Below, piece after piece: positions 23,851 to 32,666 of a DNA stretch of 64,000 bases (position 1 is the first letter of the stretch; every line of letters starts with the position of its first letter). Below the pieces are notes generated by a model, which worked only from the letters and a program-made list of their open reading frames with translations, was not told the DNA's origin and ran no database searches. The stretch covers positions 1 to 64,000 of the forward strand of contig JAZKXZ010000004.1 of NCBI GenBank assembly GCA_045611845.1. The letters run 5' to 3'. The position numbers and the translations under genes were made by a program. This DNA is from Enterocola sp045611845. Lineage in GTDB: Bacteria; Bacteroidota; Bacteroidia; Bacteroidales; Paludibacteraceae.

Positions 23851-25131
23851 ATGCAAATAATTGTAAATCCAGATAGAAAAGATTGGCAAAGTCTTCTTAA
23901 AAGACCTCAGCACGACACCTCTTCTTTAAACGAAATCGTAAGTTCAGTACTAAACGAAATTAGAAACGAAGGTGATGATGCTGTGCGTCGTTACGAATTA
24001 AAATTCGACAAAGCAGACCTTAAAGACTTGGCTGTAAGCGCAGAAGAAATAGCAGAAGCAGAAACTCTTGTTTCTGAAGAACTAAAATCTGCACTTAAAA
24101 CTGCTGCAGCAAACATTAGAAAGTTTCACGAAGCACAATCACGTGAACTTCCTAAGATAGAAACCTACCCTGGCGTGGTTTGCTATCAAAAAGCAGTTGC
24201 TATTGAAAAAGTTGGACTTTATGTACCTGGTGGCACTGCTCCACTATTCTCAACTGTGCTTATGCTTGCTATTCCTGCAGACATCGCAGGTTGTAAAGAA
24301 ATAGTACTTTGTACACCACCAAATGCAGAAGGCAAAGTAAACCCAACTATTCTTTATGCTGCAAAAATATCTGGAGTGAAAAAGATTTTTAAAATAGGTG
24401 GCATTCAAGCTATTGGTGCTATGGCATACGGCACAGAAAGCGTGCCTAAGGTTTATAAAATCTTTGGCCCAGGCAACCAATTTGTGATGGCAGCAAAACA
24501 ACTTGTAAGCATTAAAGACGCTGCAATTGATATGCCTGCTGGTCCTTCTGAAGTAGCAGTAATTGCCGACAATTCTGCAGTCCCTGATGCAGTAGCAGCA
24601 GATATGCTTTCTCAAGCAGAACATGGCAAAGATAGTCAATCTATCGTGTTCACCGACAGCGAGCAGTATGCAAAAGAGATAGAAAACGCTGTAATAGAGC
24701 AAATTAAACTTTCGCCTCGCCAAGAATACATTCTTTCTTCTATTGAGCATAGCAAGATTTTCGTACTAAATAATATGGACGAAATCATTGAAATGTCTAA
24801 CGACTATGCTCCTGAACACCTTATTATATCTTGTAGAAATTATAAAGAGGTGGCAGAAAGAATTACCAACGCAGGTTCTGTGTTTATGGGTTATTACACA
24901 CCAGAAAGTGCAGGCGACTACGCTTCTGGCACAAACCACACCCTACCTACAAGTGGTTATGCAAAAGCATATAGCGGTGTAAACCTTGATAGTTATCTAA
25001 AAAAGATAACATTCCAAGAAATCACAAAAGAAGGGCTTGAAAAACTAGGTCCAACTATAGAAATAATGGCAGAAAACGAACTACTTATGGCACATAAGTA
25101 TGCAGTTAGTATTCGAAATGTTAAAAAATAA
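23851..25131 (+). CDS. hisD: Histidinol dehydrogenase
   Basis: This 426-residue zinc enzyme oxidises histidinol to histidine in two steps. Motifs include YVPGGTAPLFSTVLM, FGPGNQFVMAAK, DMPAGPSEV, SQAEHGKDSQ (zinc and catalytic residues) and the late TNHTLPTSG. Length is normal. It follows hisG closely, but hisC and hisB, which come next in many Bacteroidales operons, are absent; an Hc1-like gene with its own promoter follows instead. Confidence 0.96.
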   Translation: MQIIVNPDRKDWQSLLKRPQHDTSSLNEIVSSVLNEIRNEGDDAVRRYELKFDKADLKDLAVSAEEIAEAETLVSEELKSALKTAAANIRKFHEAQSRELPKIETYPGVVCYQKAVAIEKVGLYVPGGTAPLFSTVLMLAIPADIAGCKEIVLCTPPNAEGKVNPTILYAAKISGVKKIFKIGGIQAIGAMAYGTESVPKVYKIFGPGNQFVMAAKQLVSIKDAAIDMPAGPSEVAVIADNSAVPDAVAADMLSQAEHGKDSQSIVFTDSEQYAKEIENAVIEQIKLSPRQEYILSSIEHSKIFVLNNMDEIIEMSNDYAPEHLIISCRNYKEVAERITNAGSVFMGYYTPESAGDYASGTNHTLPTSGYAKAYSGVNLDSYLKKITFQEITKEGLEKLGPTIEIMAENELLMAHKYAVSIRNVKK

Positions 25132-25149
25132 AGATTTTTACTTTTATTT

Positions 25150-25180
25150 TTTGTTTTTTTATTCAGAATACATATATTTG
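25150..25180 (+). promoter_or_regulatory. Promoter of the Hc1-like histone gene
   Basis: TTTG (25150-25153), a 19-base spacer and TATATTTG (25173-25180) form a near-ideal Bacteroidota promoter, giving a leader of about 40 bases. Confidence 0.7.
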
Positions 25181-25225
25181 CCATATCAAAATAAAATTAA
25201 GAACATACTTTAAAATTAAATTATT

Positions 25226-25399
25226 ATGGAACAATTAGTTAAAGAACTAGAAGCAAAAATGGCAGAATTTGCGAAAAACGCAAACGACCAAGTAGAAAAA
25301 GGTAACAAAGCTGCTGGTACACGCGCTCGCAAAGCTTCATTAGAAATTGAAAAATTAATGAAACAATTCCGCAAAGAATCTATCGCAGCTGCAAAATAA
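25226..25399 (+). CDS. Hc1-like histone H1 family DNA-binding protein
   Basis: This small gene encodes 57 residues, MEQLVKELEA to ESIAAAK. It has the basic, alanine-rich core KGNKAAGTRARKASLEIEK typical of the short histone H1-like proteins of Bacteroidota, related to chlamydial Hc1. Such proteins bind DNA non-specifically and help compact the nucleoid. It is monocistronic: a strong promoter lies upstream and a strong terminator 31 bases after the stop codon, suggesting high expression. Confidence 0.9.
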   Translation: MEQLVKELEAKMAEFAKNANDQVEKGNKAAGTRARKASLEIEKLMKQFRKESIAAAK

Positions 25400-25429
25400 T
25401 TGCAAATTCAATAGATATTGAAAAAAATC

Positions 25430-25460
25430 CGAAACGTCTGGGACGTTTCGTATTTTTTTT
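25430..25460 (+). terminator. Intrinsic terminator of the Hc1-like gene
   Basis: CGAAACGTC (25430-25438) and GACGTTTCG (25442-25450) form a perfect 9-base stem with a TGG loop, followed by a T-run to 25460. The T-run is shared with the -33 element of the next promoter. Confidence 0.9.
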
Positions 25461-25489
25461 GCTCTTTATGGTTTATTTTAGTATCTTTG
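25458..25489 (+). promoter_or_regulatory. Promoter of the ABC-F gene
   Basis: TTTG (25458-25461), a 20-base spacer and TATCTTTG (25482-25489) match the consensus. The -33 box overlaps the end of the preceding terminator, so the two signals are fused. Confidence 0.7.
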
Positions 25490-25511
25490 CAGTCCGAATT
25501 AAATTTATATT

Positions 25512-27134
25512 ATGATAGCTGTTTCAAATTTAGCCATTCAATTTGGCAAACGTACACTTTTTCAAGACGTTAACCTAAAATTCACAGCAGGTAACTGCTA
25601 CGGTATCATTGGTGCTAACGGTGCTGGTAAATCTACTTTCTTAAGAATGCTTAGTGGAGATTTAGAGCCTACTCGTGGTACTATTGTTTTTGGTCCAAAC
25701 GAACGTCTTTCAGTTTTAAAACAAGACCACTTTGAGTTTGATGAATTTACAGTTCTAGACACTGTAATGATGGGTCACGAAAAACTTTGGGCTGTAAAAA
25801 ATGAAAAAGATGAAATCTATGCAAAAGAAGATTTCACCGAAGAAGATGGTATCCGCGCTTCTGAACTAGAAGAAATGTTCGCAGAAATGGACGGTTGGAA
25901 CGCAGAAAGCGACGCAGCTTCACTTCTAAGCAGTTTAGGTATTAAAGAAGCATTCCACTACACACTTATGAAAGACATGAGTGGTAAAGAAAAAGTGCGT
26001 ATCCTTCTTGCTCGTGCCCTATTTGGAAAACCAGATAACTTATTACTCGACGAGCCTACCAACGACCTTGACATCGACACTATTGCATGGCTTGAAAACT
26101 ACCTTGCAAACTACGAAAATACTGTACTTGTGGTATCTCACGACCGTCACTTCTTAGACGCAGTAAGTACTCACACCATAGACATCGACTATGGTAAAGT
26201 ACAACAATTTGCTGGTAACTATAGCTTCTGGTATGAATCTAGCCAACTTGCTCTACGTCAACAACAAATGCAAAACAAAAAAGCTGAAGAAAAACGTAAA
26301 GAGCTTGAAGAATTCATCCGTCGCTTTAGTGCGAACGTGGCTAAATCTAAACAAGCTACTAGCCGTAGAAAAATGCTTGAAAAACTTAACGTGGAAGAAA
26401 TCCAACCTTCTACACGTAAATACCCAGGTATCATCTTCACTCCAGACCGTGAACCAGGTAATATGGTACTAGAAGTTAAAGGTCTATCAAAAACACTTGA
26501 AGACGGCACTGTACTATTCAAAGATGTGAATTTCAACGTAGAAAAAGGCGATAAAATTGCATTTATTTCACGTGACCCTCGTGCTATGACTGCCCTATTC
26601 GAAATTATCAACGATAATATGAAAGCAGATAGCGGTACATACAACTGGGGTATCACTATTACACACGCATATCTACCACTAGACAACTCTGAGTTCTTCA
26701 ACACAGACCTTAAACTAGTAGATTGGCTTGCTCAATTCTCACCAGACACCACAGAATCATTTGTTCGTGGCTACCTAGGCAGAATGTTATTTGCAGGCGA
26801 AGAAATTTACAAAAAAGCAAGTGTGCTTTCAGGTGGTGAAAAAATGCGTTGTATGATTTCTCGCATGATGCTTAAAAATGCTAACGTGATGGTATTAGAC
26901 TCTCCAGCCAACCACTTAGACCTAGAATCTATCCAAGCATTCAACAACTCGCTTCAAGGTTTCAAAGGCAACGTGCTAATGTCTTCTCACGACCACGCGT
27001 TCATCCAAACAGTATGTAATCGTATCATCGAACTTACCCCTAACGGTATCATCGACAAGGTAATGGAATACGACGATTACTTAGACGATGCAAACGTAAA
27101 AGCAGCACAAGAGAGAATGTATGCTCAAAATTAA
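25512..27134 (+). CDS. ABC-F ATPase, YbiT-like, with degenerate second ATPase site
   Basis: This 540-residue soluble protein has two ABC domains and no membrane part. ABC-F proteins bind the ribosome and affect translation; this one is closest in plan to YbiT. Domain 1 has an intact Walker A (GANGAGKST, 34-42) and Walker B (LLLDEPTNDLD). In domain 2 the Walker A position reads ISRDPRAMTALFE with no GKS/T, and the Walker B reads VLDSPANHLD, with Ser in place of the catalytic Glu. The second signature VLSGGEKMR is kept. The linker between the domains is charged. ATP hydrolysis is thus probably asymmetric. Confidence 0.88.
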   Translation: MIAVSNLAIQFGKRTLFQDVNLKFTAGNCYGIIGANGAGKSTFLRMLSGDLEPTRGTIVFGPNERLSVLKQDHFEFDEFTVLDTVMMGHEKLWAVKNEKDEIYAKEDFTEEDGIRASELEEMFAEMDGWNAESDAASLLSSLGIKEAFHYTLMKDMSGKEKVRILLARALFGKPDNLLLDEPTNDLDIDTIAWLENYLANYENTVLVVSHDRHFLDAVSTHTIDIDYGKVQQFAGNYSFWYESSQLALRQQQMQNKKAEEKRKELEEFIRRFSANVAKSKQATSRRKMLEKLNVEEIQPSTRKYPGIIFTPDREPGNMVLEVKGLSKTLEDGTVLFKDVNFNVEKGDKIAFISRDPRAMTALFEIINDNMKADSGTYNWGITITHAYLPLDNSEFFNTDLKLVDWLAQFSPDTTESFVRGYLGRMLFAGEEIYKKASVLSGGEKMRCMISRMMLKNANVMVLDSPANHLDLESIQAFNNSLQGFKGNVLMSSHDHAFIQTVCNRIIELTPNGIIDKVMEYDDYLDDANVKAAQERMYAQN

Positions 27135-27156
27135 CAAATACGAGTGAAATCGTTTT

Positions 27157-27184
27157 AAAAACGGCTTTTTAGCCGTTTTTTTTT
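27157..27184 (+). terminator. Intrinsic terminator of the ABC-F gene
   Basis: AAAAACGGCT (27157-27166) and AGCCGTTTTT (27171-27180) make a perfect stem with a TTTT loop and a continuing T-run. Confidence 0.9.
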
Positions 27185-27213
27185 GTGCATTTTTGTAGAA
27201 TTAGTTAACTTTG
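27183..27213 (+). promoter_or_regulatory. Promoter of the first giant T9SS gene
   Basis: TTG (27183-27185), a 20-base spacer and TAACTTTG (27206-27213) match the consensus. The leader would be about 30 bases. The -33 box again lies in the T-run of the preceding terminator. Confidence 0.6.
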
Positions 27214-27246
27214 TAGGATATTTGGAAACAGAAAAATCTCATTACT

Positions 27247-30200
27247 ATGAAAAAAAATATATTTCTTATTTTAGTAACTACATTATTGTCTTTGGGCGCT
27301 GCACAAGCTGCACAAAACTTCACTAAATGTTATGGTCAAAGCCAAACAATGACCGCCAGCAAAACTGGTAAATCATACCAATGGTACAAAGACGGTGTTA
27401 AAATCAATGGTGCTACAAATCAAACGTACACCGCATCTAACCTAACAGCAAGTGCAAAATATACATGTGAAGTTACTCCAAATGAAAATACTATCGACAC
27501 TGGCAATTTGATAACAGAAGGTACTTTTGATAAAGATTGTAACAACTACCCTGATCGCCAAAAGGTTCAAAACATCGAGTATCAAATGATGAATAAAGCA
27601 TGTAGTAACTACCCTATGTCAAATTTCACTACCATCGCAAAAGATGCAAACGACGTAAAAGAACCATACTTTAAACATATAAAATCTGTATCAGGAAATA
27701 ATTCCAACATATTAGTATGCGATGGTGCACAAAGTCAAGGTGTAAAAGTATGGGCTGCTCGCGAACTAAAACTAAAAGCAGGTGAAACCTATCGTTTTAG
27801 TTGTTATGTTGCCAATATTGACAGTGCATACTTAACTCATGGCAGTAGTTCTTTACCAAATTTAGAGTTTAGAATTGAATACGATGGATGTTGGGATGTT
27901 GGTCAACTTCTATCTGCTTTTAAAGCCCCTGAAATAAAGCACAAAGATGATCCTGCAAAATGGGAATTTCATAGTTCAACCTTTACAGTTCCATTCAATT
28001 ATGATATAACTGCCCACATTTTTATTAAAAACCACAATCTTTTAGCAGATGGGAATGACTTTGCTATAGATGACATTTATTTCGGAACAACATTAACTAC
28101 ATCTGGTACTCCAGAAACAGAGGATTTCAACGTAACTGTTTACGATACATTTGAGTATGATTTTAAAACAGAAGAAGTTTGCCCTGGCGCACAAGCTACT
28201 ATTACTACTACTTTAGTTCCTGCACATGGTGGCACACTAGAACCTGCCGCAAACTATAAATACGAATGGAAATTAAATGGCACTACACCTGTAGTGAGCA
28301 CAAATAAAAACTTAGTTGTTACTGCACCAAACACAGTAGGTACTGAATCATACGTAATTTCTACCTCATCTACAGTTTGTTATAATAGCGGTGCTAAGAG
28401 TCAAACTACTAGCATCAAAGTAGAAGACAATAACTGTGGCACTAACACAACTGCAAGAATAGACTATGACCCATGTCTTGGTGCAGACATTACACTTACA
28501 GCTCAAGCAACAGGCACATACTCATGGTCAACTGGCGAAACCACACAAAGCATTAATATTTCTAGCGCAGAAGACAAAACTATAACTTGTACCGTCACAA
28601 ATACTGTCGGAGGTGTCACAAACACAGTAACTGAAAGTCATATTATTACTACAAAAGATTGTAGCAATAAAGTTGAAACTGAAATGTGTAATAATTCTGT
28701 TAACTTAACACTTGAAACAGAAACAACAGGTAATTCATACGAATGGACATTACCTGATGGTACCAAACCATCTAATAATCAAAACACACTAACCATTACT
28801 CCAGAAGGCAGATCTGTAGGCGATGTTCTTACTTATACTTGTGTAATTAAGCAAAACTCCGTACTTATAGCAACAGAAAACTTTGAAATAACCATTACAG
28901 ATTGTCACAAAGAAACTGATAAAGAAGAAGAAGTTCAAGTAAAAGAAGATGGTAGTATCAAACTAGTTATTCCTTCTGAAAACAGATGTACAGATTGTAT
29001 ATACAACTGGTATAAAAAAGATGAAAATGGCAAAAAAGGCGAACCTGTAGTAAAAAATATTGGTGAAGAAGACTGGGAACACACAGTGCACAATGCAAAA
29101 GAAGAAGATTATGTTTGTGAAATCATTAAACCAAACGGTAACATACACGAACAATCATACAAAGTTAGAGTTTATGTTCCAAAAACCTCTAAGTACTGCT
29201 ACACTAAAGACTCTGAAAATGAGCAATATGTAACAATAGACGACCTTACCGTTGCAGACAGAGATGAATATGAATGGTATCTAATACAAGGCAATGACAC
29301 TATTCCAATGCCTGAAGCTGCTATCGTATCTACAGAAAACCAAAAAATTACACTTGATGTAGATTACTTTGTAAACAACAATTCTAAATTCCCTGTTACA
29401 GTGCATATATTAGAAGAATTTGCACACAAATTACAAGTAGAATCTACAGAAATTGAAGGTGGTAACAATAGCACAGATGTAACACCAGAACCAGAACCTA
29501 CACCTGAGACACCTATTGCACCAGCAGCAATACCACCTATTCAGATAAATACTTCTGCCCTATCTATAAGTAGTCTAAACATTATCAATGGTGGTAAATC
29601 ATACTCATATAAACATACATTTGAGGATGCTAGCACATCTACTGTAAACATAGAAATAGGCCAAGATTATCAATATACAGAATACTTCGAATCAAAAGTG
29701 GGAGGCATGACTGAACATGCAGGTGTAGTAAGACTTACAAACACAGGTATCAACGGCTGCCATGCATATAAAGGAGATAATCCAAACAATGAATATTTCT
29801 TTGAAGTAGACGGTGGAGACAAAGCTGGTCCTATATTCTCTATAGTACAAGAAGGTAAAATCATTAAAGGTAAAAAATATATTTTACGTTTCTTAGCGAG
29901 AGAAACATCCACAGACCCAAGCATAAGCGGTCCTACTACAAACCCAGCAAAAATAGATTTCAAAATTACACTTAACGGAAATACATACGGTGTGACAAAT
30001 CAAATTCTAATAAATAAACAAGACTGGACCGCACATGTATTTAATTATATTGCAAACGAAGATGCTGACAATGTAATTCTTACACTTTCAAATTATAACA
30101 CAGACTCAGGTCACAACGACTTTGCTATAGATGAAATTACATTTGCACTAGCAGACCCTTCTATAGCACCAGAAAACAGAAGCCTAAAATTCAGAAACCT

Positions 30201-30753
30201 TGCAGATGAAAATGAAGGTATTGTAGACGAAGATGGTGACGGATTTGTAATGTGGAAAGATGAACATATTCTTAGCATCTATCCTAATAGTTCACAAACA
30301 TTAGTAGAAGTATCTAGTCCTAATAAAGAGCACGAAACTGAAGTAAACTTACCTATTGGTGAAAAAGTGAAGTTTACATACTATCCTAGCATGTACCAAG
30401 AAGGCATGACTCAATACACAGAAAGTGCTACTAGAGAAGATGAACATGGCTGTAAACACACAGTTAATTTTACTCTTAACCTAGTAGAACTAGAACCAGA
30501 CCTATACTTCTCACCAAATGATGATGGTGTACATGACAAATGGATGGTTAAAGGCATTGAAACTGCTCCAAATGCACATATTATGATTTACGACCGCCAC
30601 TCAAAACTACTTTACAAAACAGTAGCTTCTGAGTTCGAAGGTTGGGATGGCACTTTCGAAGGCCACCACATGGTACAAGACGATTATTGGTATGTAATCC
30701 TAATCCCAGAAACCAACGAAACCCTAAGCGGTCACTTCACTCTAAAAAGATAA
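27247..30753 (+). CDS. Giant surface protein with Ig-like and carbohydrate-binding-like modules and T9SS type B sorting domain
   Basis: This 1168-residue protein has a signal peptide (about 1-21). An Ig-like module follows (about 25-80, YQWYKDGVKINGA). A carbohydrate-binding-like module comes next (about 90-290), ending in NDFAIDDIYFG. Several cysteine-containing Ig-like modules follow, then a Pro/Glu-Pro spacer (near 745-760). A second module of the same type (about 780-980) ends NDFAIDEITFA. The last 90 residues (YFSPNDDGVHDKW ... WDGTFEGHHMVQDDYWYVI) are a type B, gliding-associated sorting domain. Export through the type IX system to the surface is therefore likely. An adhesin-like role is inferred; no enzyme motif is seen. 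Confidence 0.82.
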   Translation: MKKNIFLILVTTLLSLGAAQAAQNFTKCYGQSQTMTASKTGKSYQWYKDGVKINGATNQTYTASNLTASAKYTCEVTPNENTIDTGNLITEGTFDKDCNNYPDRQKVQNIEYQMMNKACSNYPMSNFTTIAKDANDVKEPYFKHIKSVSGNNSNILVCDGAQSQGVKVWAARELKLKAGETYRFSCYVANIDSAYLTHGSSSLPNLEFRIEYDGCWDVGQLLSAFKAPEIKHKDDPAKWEFHSSTFTVPFNYDITAHIFIKNHNLLADGNDFAIDDIYFGTTLTTSGTPETEDFNVTVYDTFEYDFKTEEVCPGAQATITTTLVPAHGGTLEPAANYKYEWKLNGTTPVVSTNKNLVVTAPNTVGTESYVISTSSTVCYNSGAKSQTTSIKVEDNNCGTNTTARIDYDPCLGADITLTAQATGTYSWSTGETTQSINISSAEDKTITCTVTNTVGGVTNTVTESHIITTKDCSNKVETEMCNNSVNLTLETETTGNSYEWTLPDGTKPSNNQNTLTITPEGRSVGDVLTYTCVIKQNSVLIATENFEITITDCHKETDKEEEVQVKEDGSIKLVIPSENRCTDCIYNWYKKDENGKKGEPVVKNIGEEDWEHTVHNAKEEDYVCEIIKPNGNIHEQSYKVRVYVPKTSKYCYTKDSENEQYVTIDDLTVADRDEYEWYLIQGNDTIPMPEAAIVSTENQKITLDVDYFVNNNSKFPVTVHILEEFAHKLQVESTEIEGGNNSTDVTPEPEPTPETPIAPAAIPPIQINTSALSISSLNIINGGKSYSYKHTFEDASTSTVNIEIGQDYQYTEYFESKVGGMTEHAGVVRLTNTGINGCHAYKGDNPNNEYFFEVDGGDKAGPIFSIVQEGKIIKGKKYILRFLARETSTDPSISGPTTNPAKIDFKITLNGNTYGVTNQILINKQDWTAHVFNYIANEDADNVILTLSNYNTDSGHNDFAIDEITFALADPSIAPENRSLKFRNLADENEGIVDEDGDGFVMWKDEHILSIYPNSSQTLVEVSSPNKEHETEVNLPIGEKVKFTYYPSMYQEGMTQYTESATREDEHGCKHTVNFTLNLVELEPDLYFSPNDDGVHDKWMVKGIETAPNAHIMIYDRHSKLLYKTVASEFEGWDGTFEGHHMVQDDYWYVILIPETNETLSGHFTLKR

Positions 30754-30773
30754 ACAGAGCTAATAGAATAAAC

Positions 30774-30810
30774 AACGGAGGTTGCCTAAACAAGCAACTT
30801 CCGTTATTTT
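30774..30810 (+). terminator. Terminator after the first giant T9SS gene
   Basis: AACGGAGGTTGC (30774-30785) and GCAACTTCCGTT (30794-30805) pair over 12 bases with one G-T wobble and an 8-base loop, followed by ATTTT. The T-run is short, so read-through into the next gene is possible. Confidence 0.75.
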
Positions 30811-30837
30811 ATTTACAACCTAAACAAACCTATAAAC

Positions 30838-31533
30838 ATGAAAAAACTATTTTTATTTACTTTATTGTTTGCATTAACTCACCTTATATATGCAGACGAT
30901 ATTATTTATCTAAACAATGGCAAAGAAATCAATGCTAAAATTTTAAAAGTATCTACAAACCTTGTGGAATACAAAAAATCTAACAATTTAGAGGGTCCAA
31001 CATACGAATTAATAAAGGACAAAATCTTGATGATTGTTTACGAAAATGGCGAGAAAGATATTTTTAAAAAAGAGGAAATAGGTTCACCAAAAAACACATT
31101 AAAAAATCCTGGAATATATGGCACCGTGGAATACGATGGTGAAAAACTACTTGCATATAATGGAGACTCAATCACAACTGAAAGATACATAGAACTTGCA
31201 AAACAAAATTGTTTACAAGCATATAGTCTATACAACAATGGACAAAAACTAAAAACTGCAGGTACTATTTGTATGTGCGTTGGAGCGCCTCTAACAACAG
31301 CTGGACTTGTATTTTTGATTTTCTCTCAAGACTACAGAGCAAATATGATTGGAGGAGCAATTGCATTAGTAGGTATGCCTACCCTAGCCACAGGTATCCC
31401 ATTGTTTTGCGTAGGCAAATACAAAAAATCTAAAAGCTACGAAGTCTTCAACAGAAAATCTCAAGGTTACACTACCAGCCAACTCCAACTAAACCTTAAC
31501 AACGACGGCATCGGCTTAGCATTGGTATTTTAA
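30838..31533 (+). CDS. Exported hypothetical protein of Bacteroidota type
   Basis: This 231-residue protein has a signal peptide (about 1-19), then a small beta-rich region with IIYLNNGKEINAKILKVSTNLVEYK. That motif is common at the N-terminus of uncharacterised Bacteroidota envelope proteins. Two hydrophobic segments follow (about 142-163 and 175-196). The end, LQLNLNNDGIGLALVF, resembles an outer-membrane beta-signal with terminal Phe, though the protein is small for a barrel. It follows the giant T9SS gene after a terminator. I do not recognise a function. Confidence 0.7.
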   Translation: MKKLFLFTLLFALTHLIYADDIIYLNNGKEINAKILKVSTNLVEYKKSNNLEGPTYELIKDKILMIVYENGEKDIFKKEEIGSPKNTLKNPGIYGTVEYDGEKLLAYNGDSITTERYIELAKQNCLQAYSLYNNGQKLKTAGTICMCVGAPLTTAGLVFLIFSQDYRANMIGGAIALVGMPTLATGIPLFCVGKYKKSKSYEVFNRKSQGYTTSQLQLNLNNDGIGLALVF

Positions 31534-31544
31534 GCACGACATAA

Positions 31545-31576
31545 AAAAAGGAAGTTGATTTCTCAACCTCCTTTTT
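31545..31576. terminator. Bidirectional terminator
   Basis: AAAAAGGAAGTTGA (31545-31558) and TCAACCTCCTTTTT (31563-31576) pair with one mismatch around TTTC. It lies between convergent genes and can serve both strands. Confidence 0.85.
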
Positions 31577-31598
31577 ACTTATTATTAACTCCTAAGAA

Positions 31599-32666
31599 TT
31601 ATTTATCATATTTTCTTGCTAGTTCGTATGCTTTATCTAAGCAACGTTGGTCTTTAGAGTTTACCAGAGATTTTGGTAGGTCTGGAATGCGAAGTTGCAT
31701 ACCTTTTTCTACGTCTGACGGACGTTTTAGTCTGTCGCGATTTGCATCGTAAACATATACCCAAAATGCTTTATGGCCGTATGCTCTGTATGCTACCATT
31801 GTAAGACGACTACCATCTATTACAGTTACTACCTCGCGTGTAGGAGCATTTTTAGCTATACTTGGAGTATAGTTGTCTACTGTAACCACTGGTTCTTCTA
31901 CAATAGGAGCACTTTCTACAACTTCTTCTACAACTTCTTCTACAGCTACTTCTACAGTATCTACCACTACTGCGTCTTCTACTTGTGCAGAGTCTGATGG
32001 CACTGCTACAACTTCAAAATTAGATTGTTTTAAAGTTGTAAATAAACTCATAAGTTTACCTTCGATATTTGGCACCAAGATATATGCAGCTAAAGCTAAA
32101 ATAATTAGAACCAATACAATAATGATAGAAACTAATGCTTTGTGCGATTTTTTAGCTACTGCCTCTTTCTCAGAAGGCTCTACTTTTTCAGAAGGTTCAA
32201 CTTTCTCAGAAGGCTCAACTTCTTTGGTAGCCTCAGAAGCAAAATTTTCTGTTTCCACTGGTGTTTGTGTAGGTATTTCTACCTCGTTTACAACCACTTG
32301 TTCATCGCTTTCTATTGATTCTACATCATTTTCTGCATCTTGAATTATTGTAGCACCACCAGAAACTAAATTTTCTGCAGAGTTTAGTTCTTGTTTAATT
32401 GATTCTTCTGGCGAGAACGATAATTTATAATGAGCAGGTAAGATAATTGTTTCTTTTGTTGCTACATTTACACTCTTACGCGCTTCTATCCATAGAAGTT
32501 TAAATGTACCAAGACCTTTTACTTTTACTATTCCGTCTTTTTCTAGATACTCTTGTATCACCACTACTAATTCACGTAAAAAACTATCTGTGAAACGTTT
32601 AGTAGCACCAGACTGAGCAGAAATTACGTCTGCAAGTTCTTGCAATGTAACTTTTTTATTTTCCAC
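31599..32666 (-). CDS. Membrane-spanning HU-domain protein with LysM-like C-terminus
   Basis: This 355-residue protein has an N-terminal HU/IHF-like DNA-binding domain (about 4-90). An acidic linker follows with three exact VEPSEK repeats (150-167), then a single membrane helix (about 177-199) and a further acidic stretch. The C-terminal LysM-like domain (about 285-335, LTMVAYRAYGHKAFWVYVYDAN) suggests peptidoglycan binding. The topology would place the HU domain in the cytoplasm and LysM outside, a possible bridge between nucleoid and cell wall. That function is inference. Its start overlaps the upstream HU gene by 11 bases. Confidence 0.85.
   Translation of the reverse strand: MENKKVTLQELADVISAQSGATKRFTDSFLRELVVVIQEYLEKDGIVKVKGLGTFKLLWIEARKSVNVATKETIILPAHYKLSFSPEESIKQELNSAENLVSGGATIIQDAENDVESIESDEQVVVNEVEIPTQTPVETENFASEATKEVEPSEKVEPSEKVEPSEKEAVAKKSHKALVSIIIVLVLIILALAAYILVPNIEGKLMSLFTTLKQSNFEVVAVPSDSAQVEDAVVVDTVEVAVEEVVEEVVESAPIVEEPVVTVDNYTPSIAKNAPTREVVTVIDGSRLTMVAYRAYGHKAFWVYVYDANRDRLKRPSDVEKGMQLRIPDLPKSLVNSKDQRCLDKAYELARKYDK
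32166..32219 (-). repeat. Three 18-base tandem repeats encoding VEPSEK
   Basis: Three consecutive 18-base units differ by a few silent bases and encode VEPSEK three times. Copy-number change keeps the frame, so length variation of the linker is tolerated. Confidence 0.85.

Noticed and set aside
24250..24750. 166-codon open frame on the minus strand
   Set aside because: It is antisense to hisD and rich in Cys and Phe, as expected from a shadow frame.
31873..32343. 156-codon Ser/Thr-rich frame with SEGSTF repeats
   Set aside because: It is antisense to the acidic linker of the HU/LysM protein, and the repeats are those of VEPSEK read backwards.
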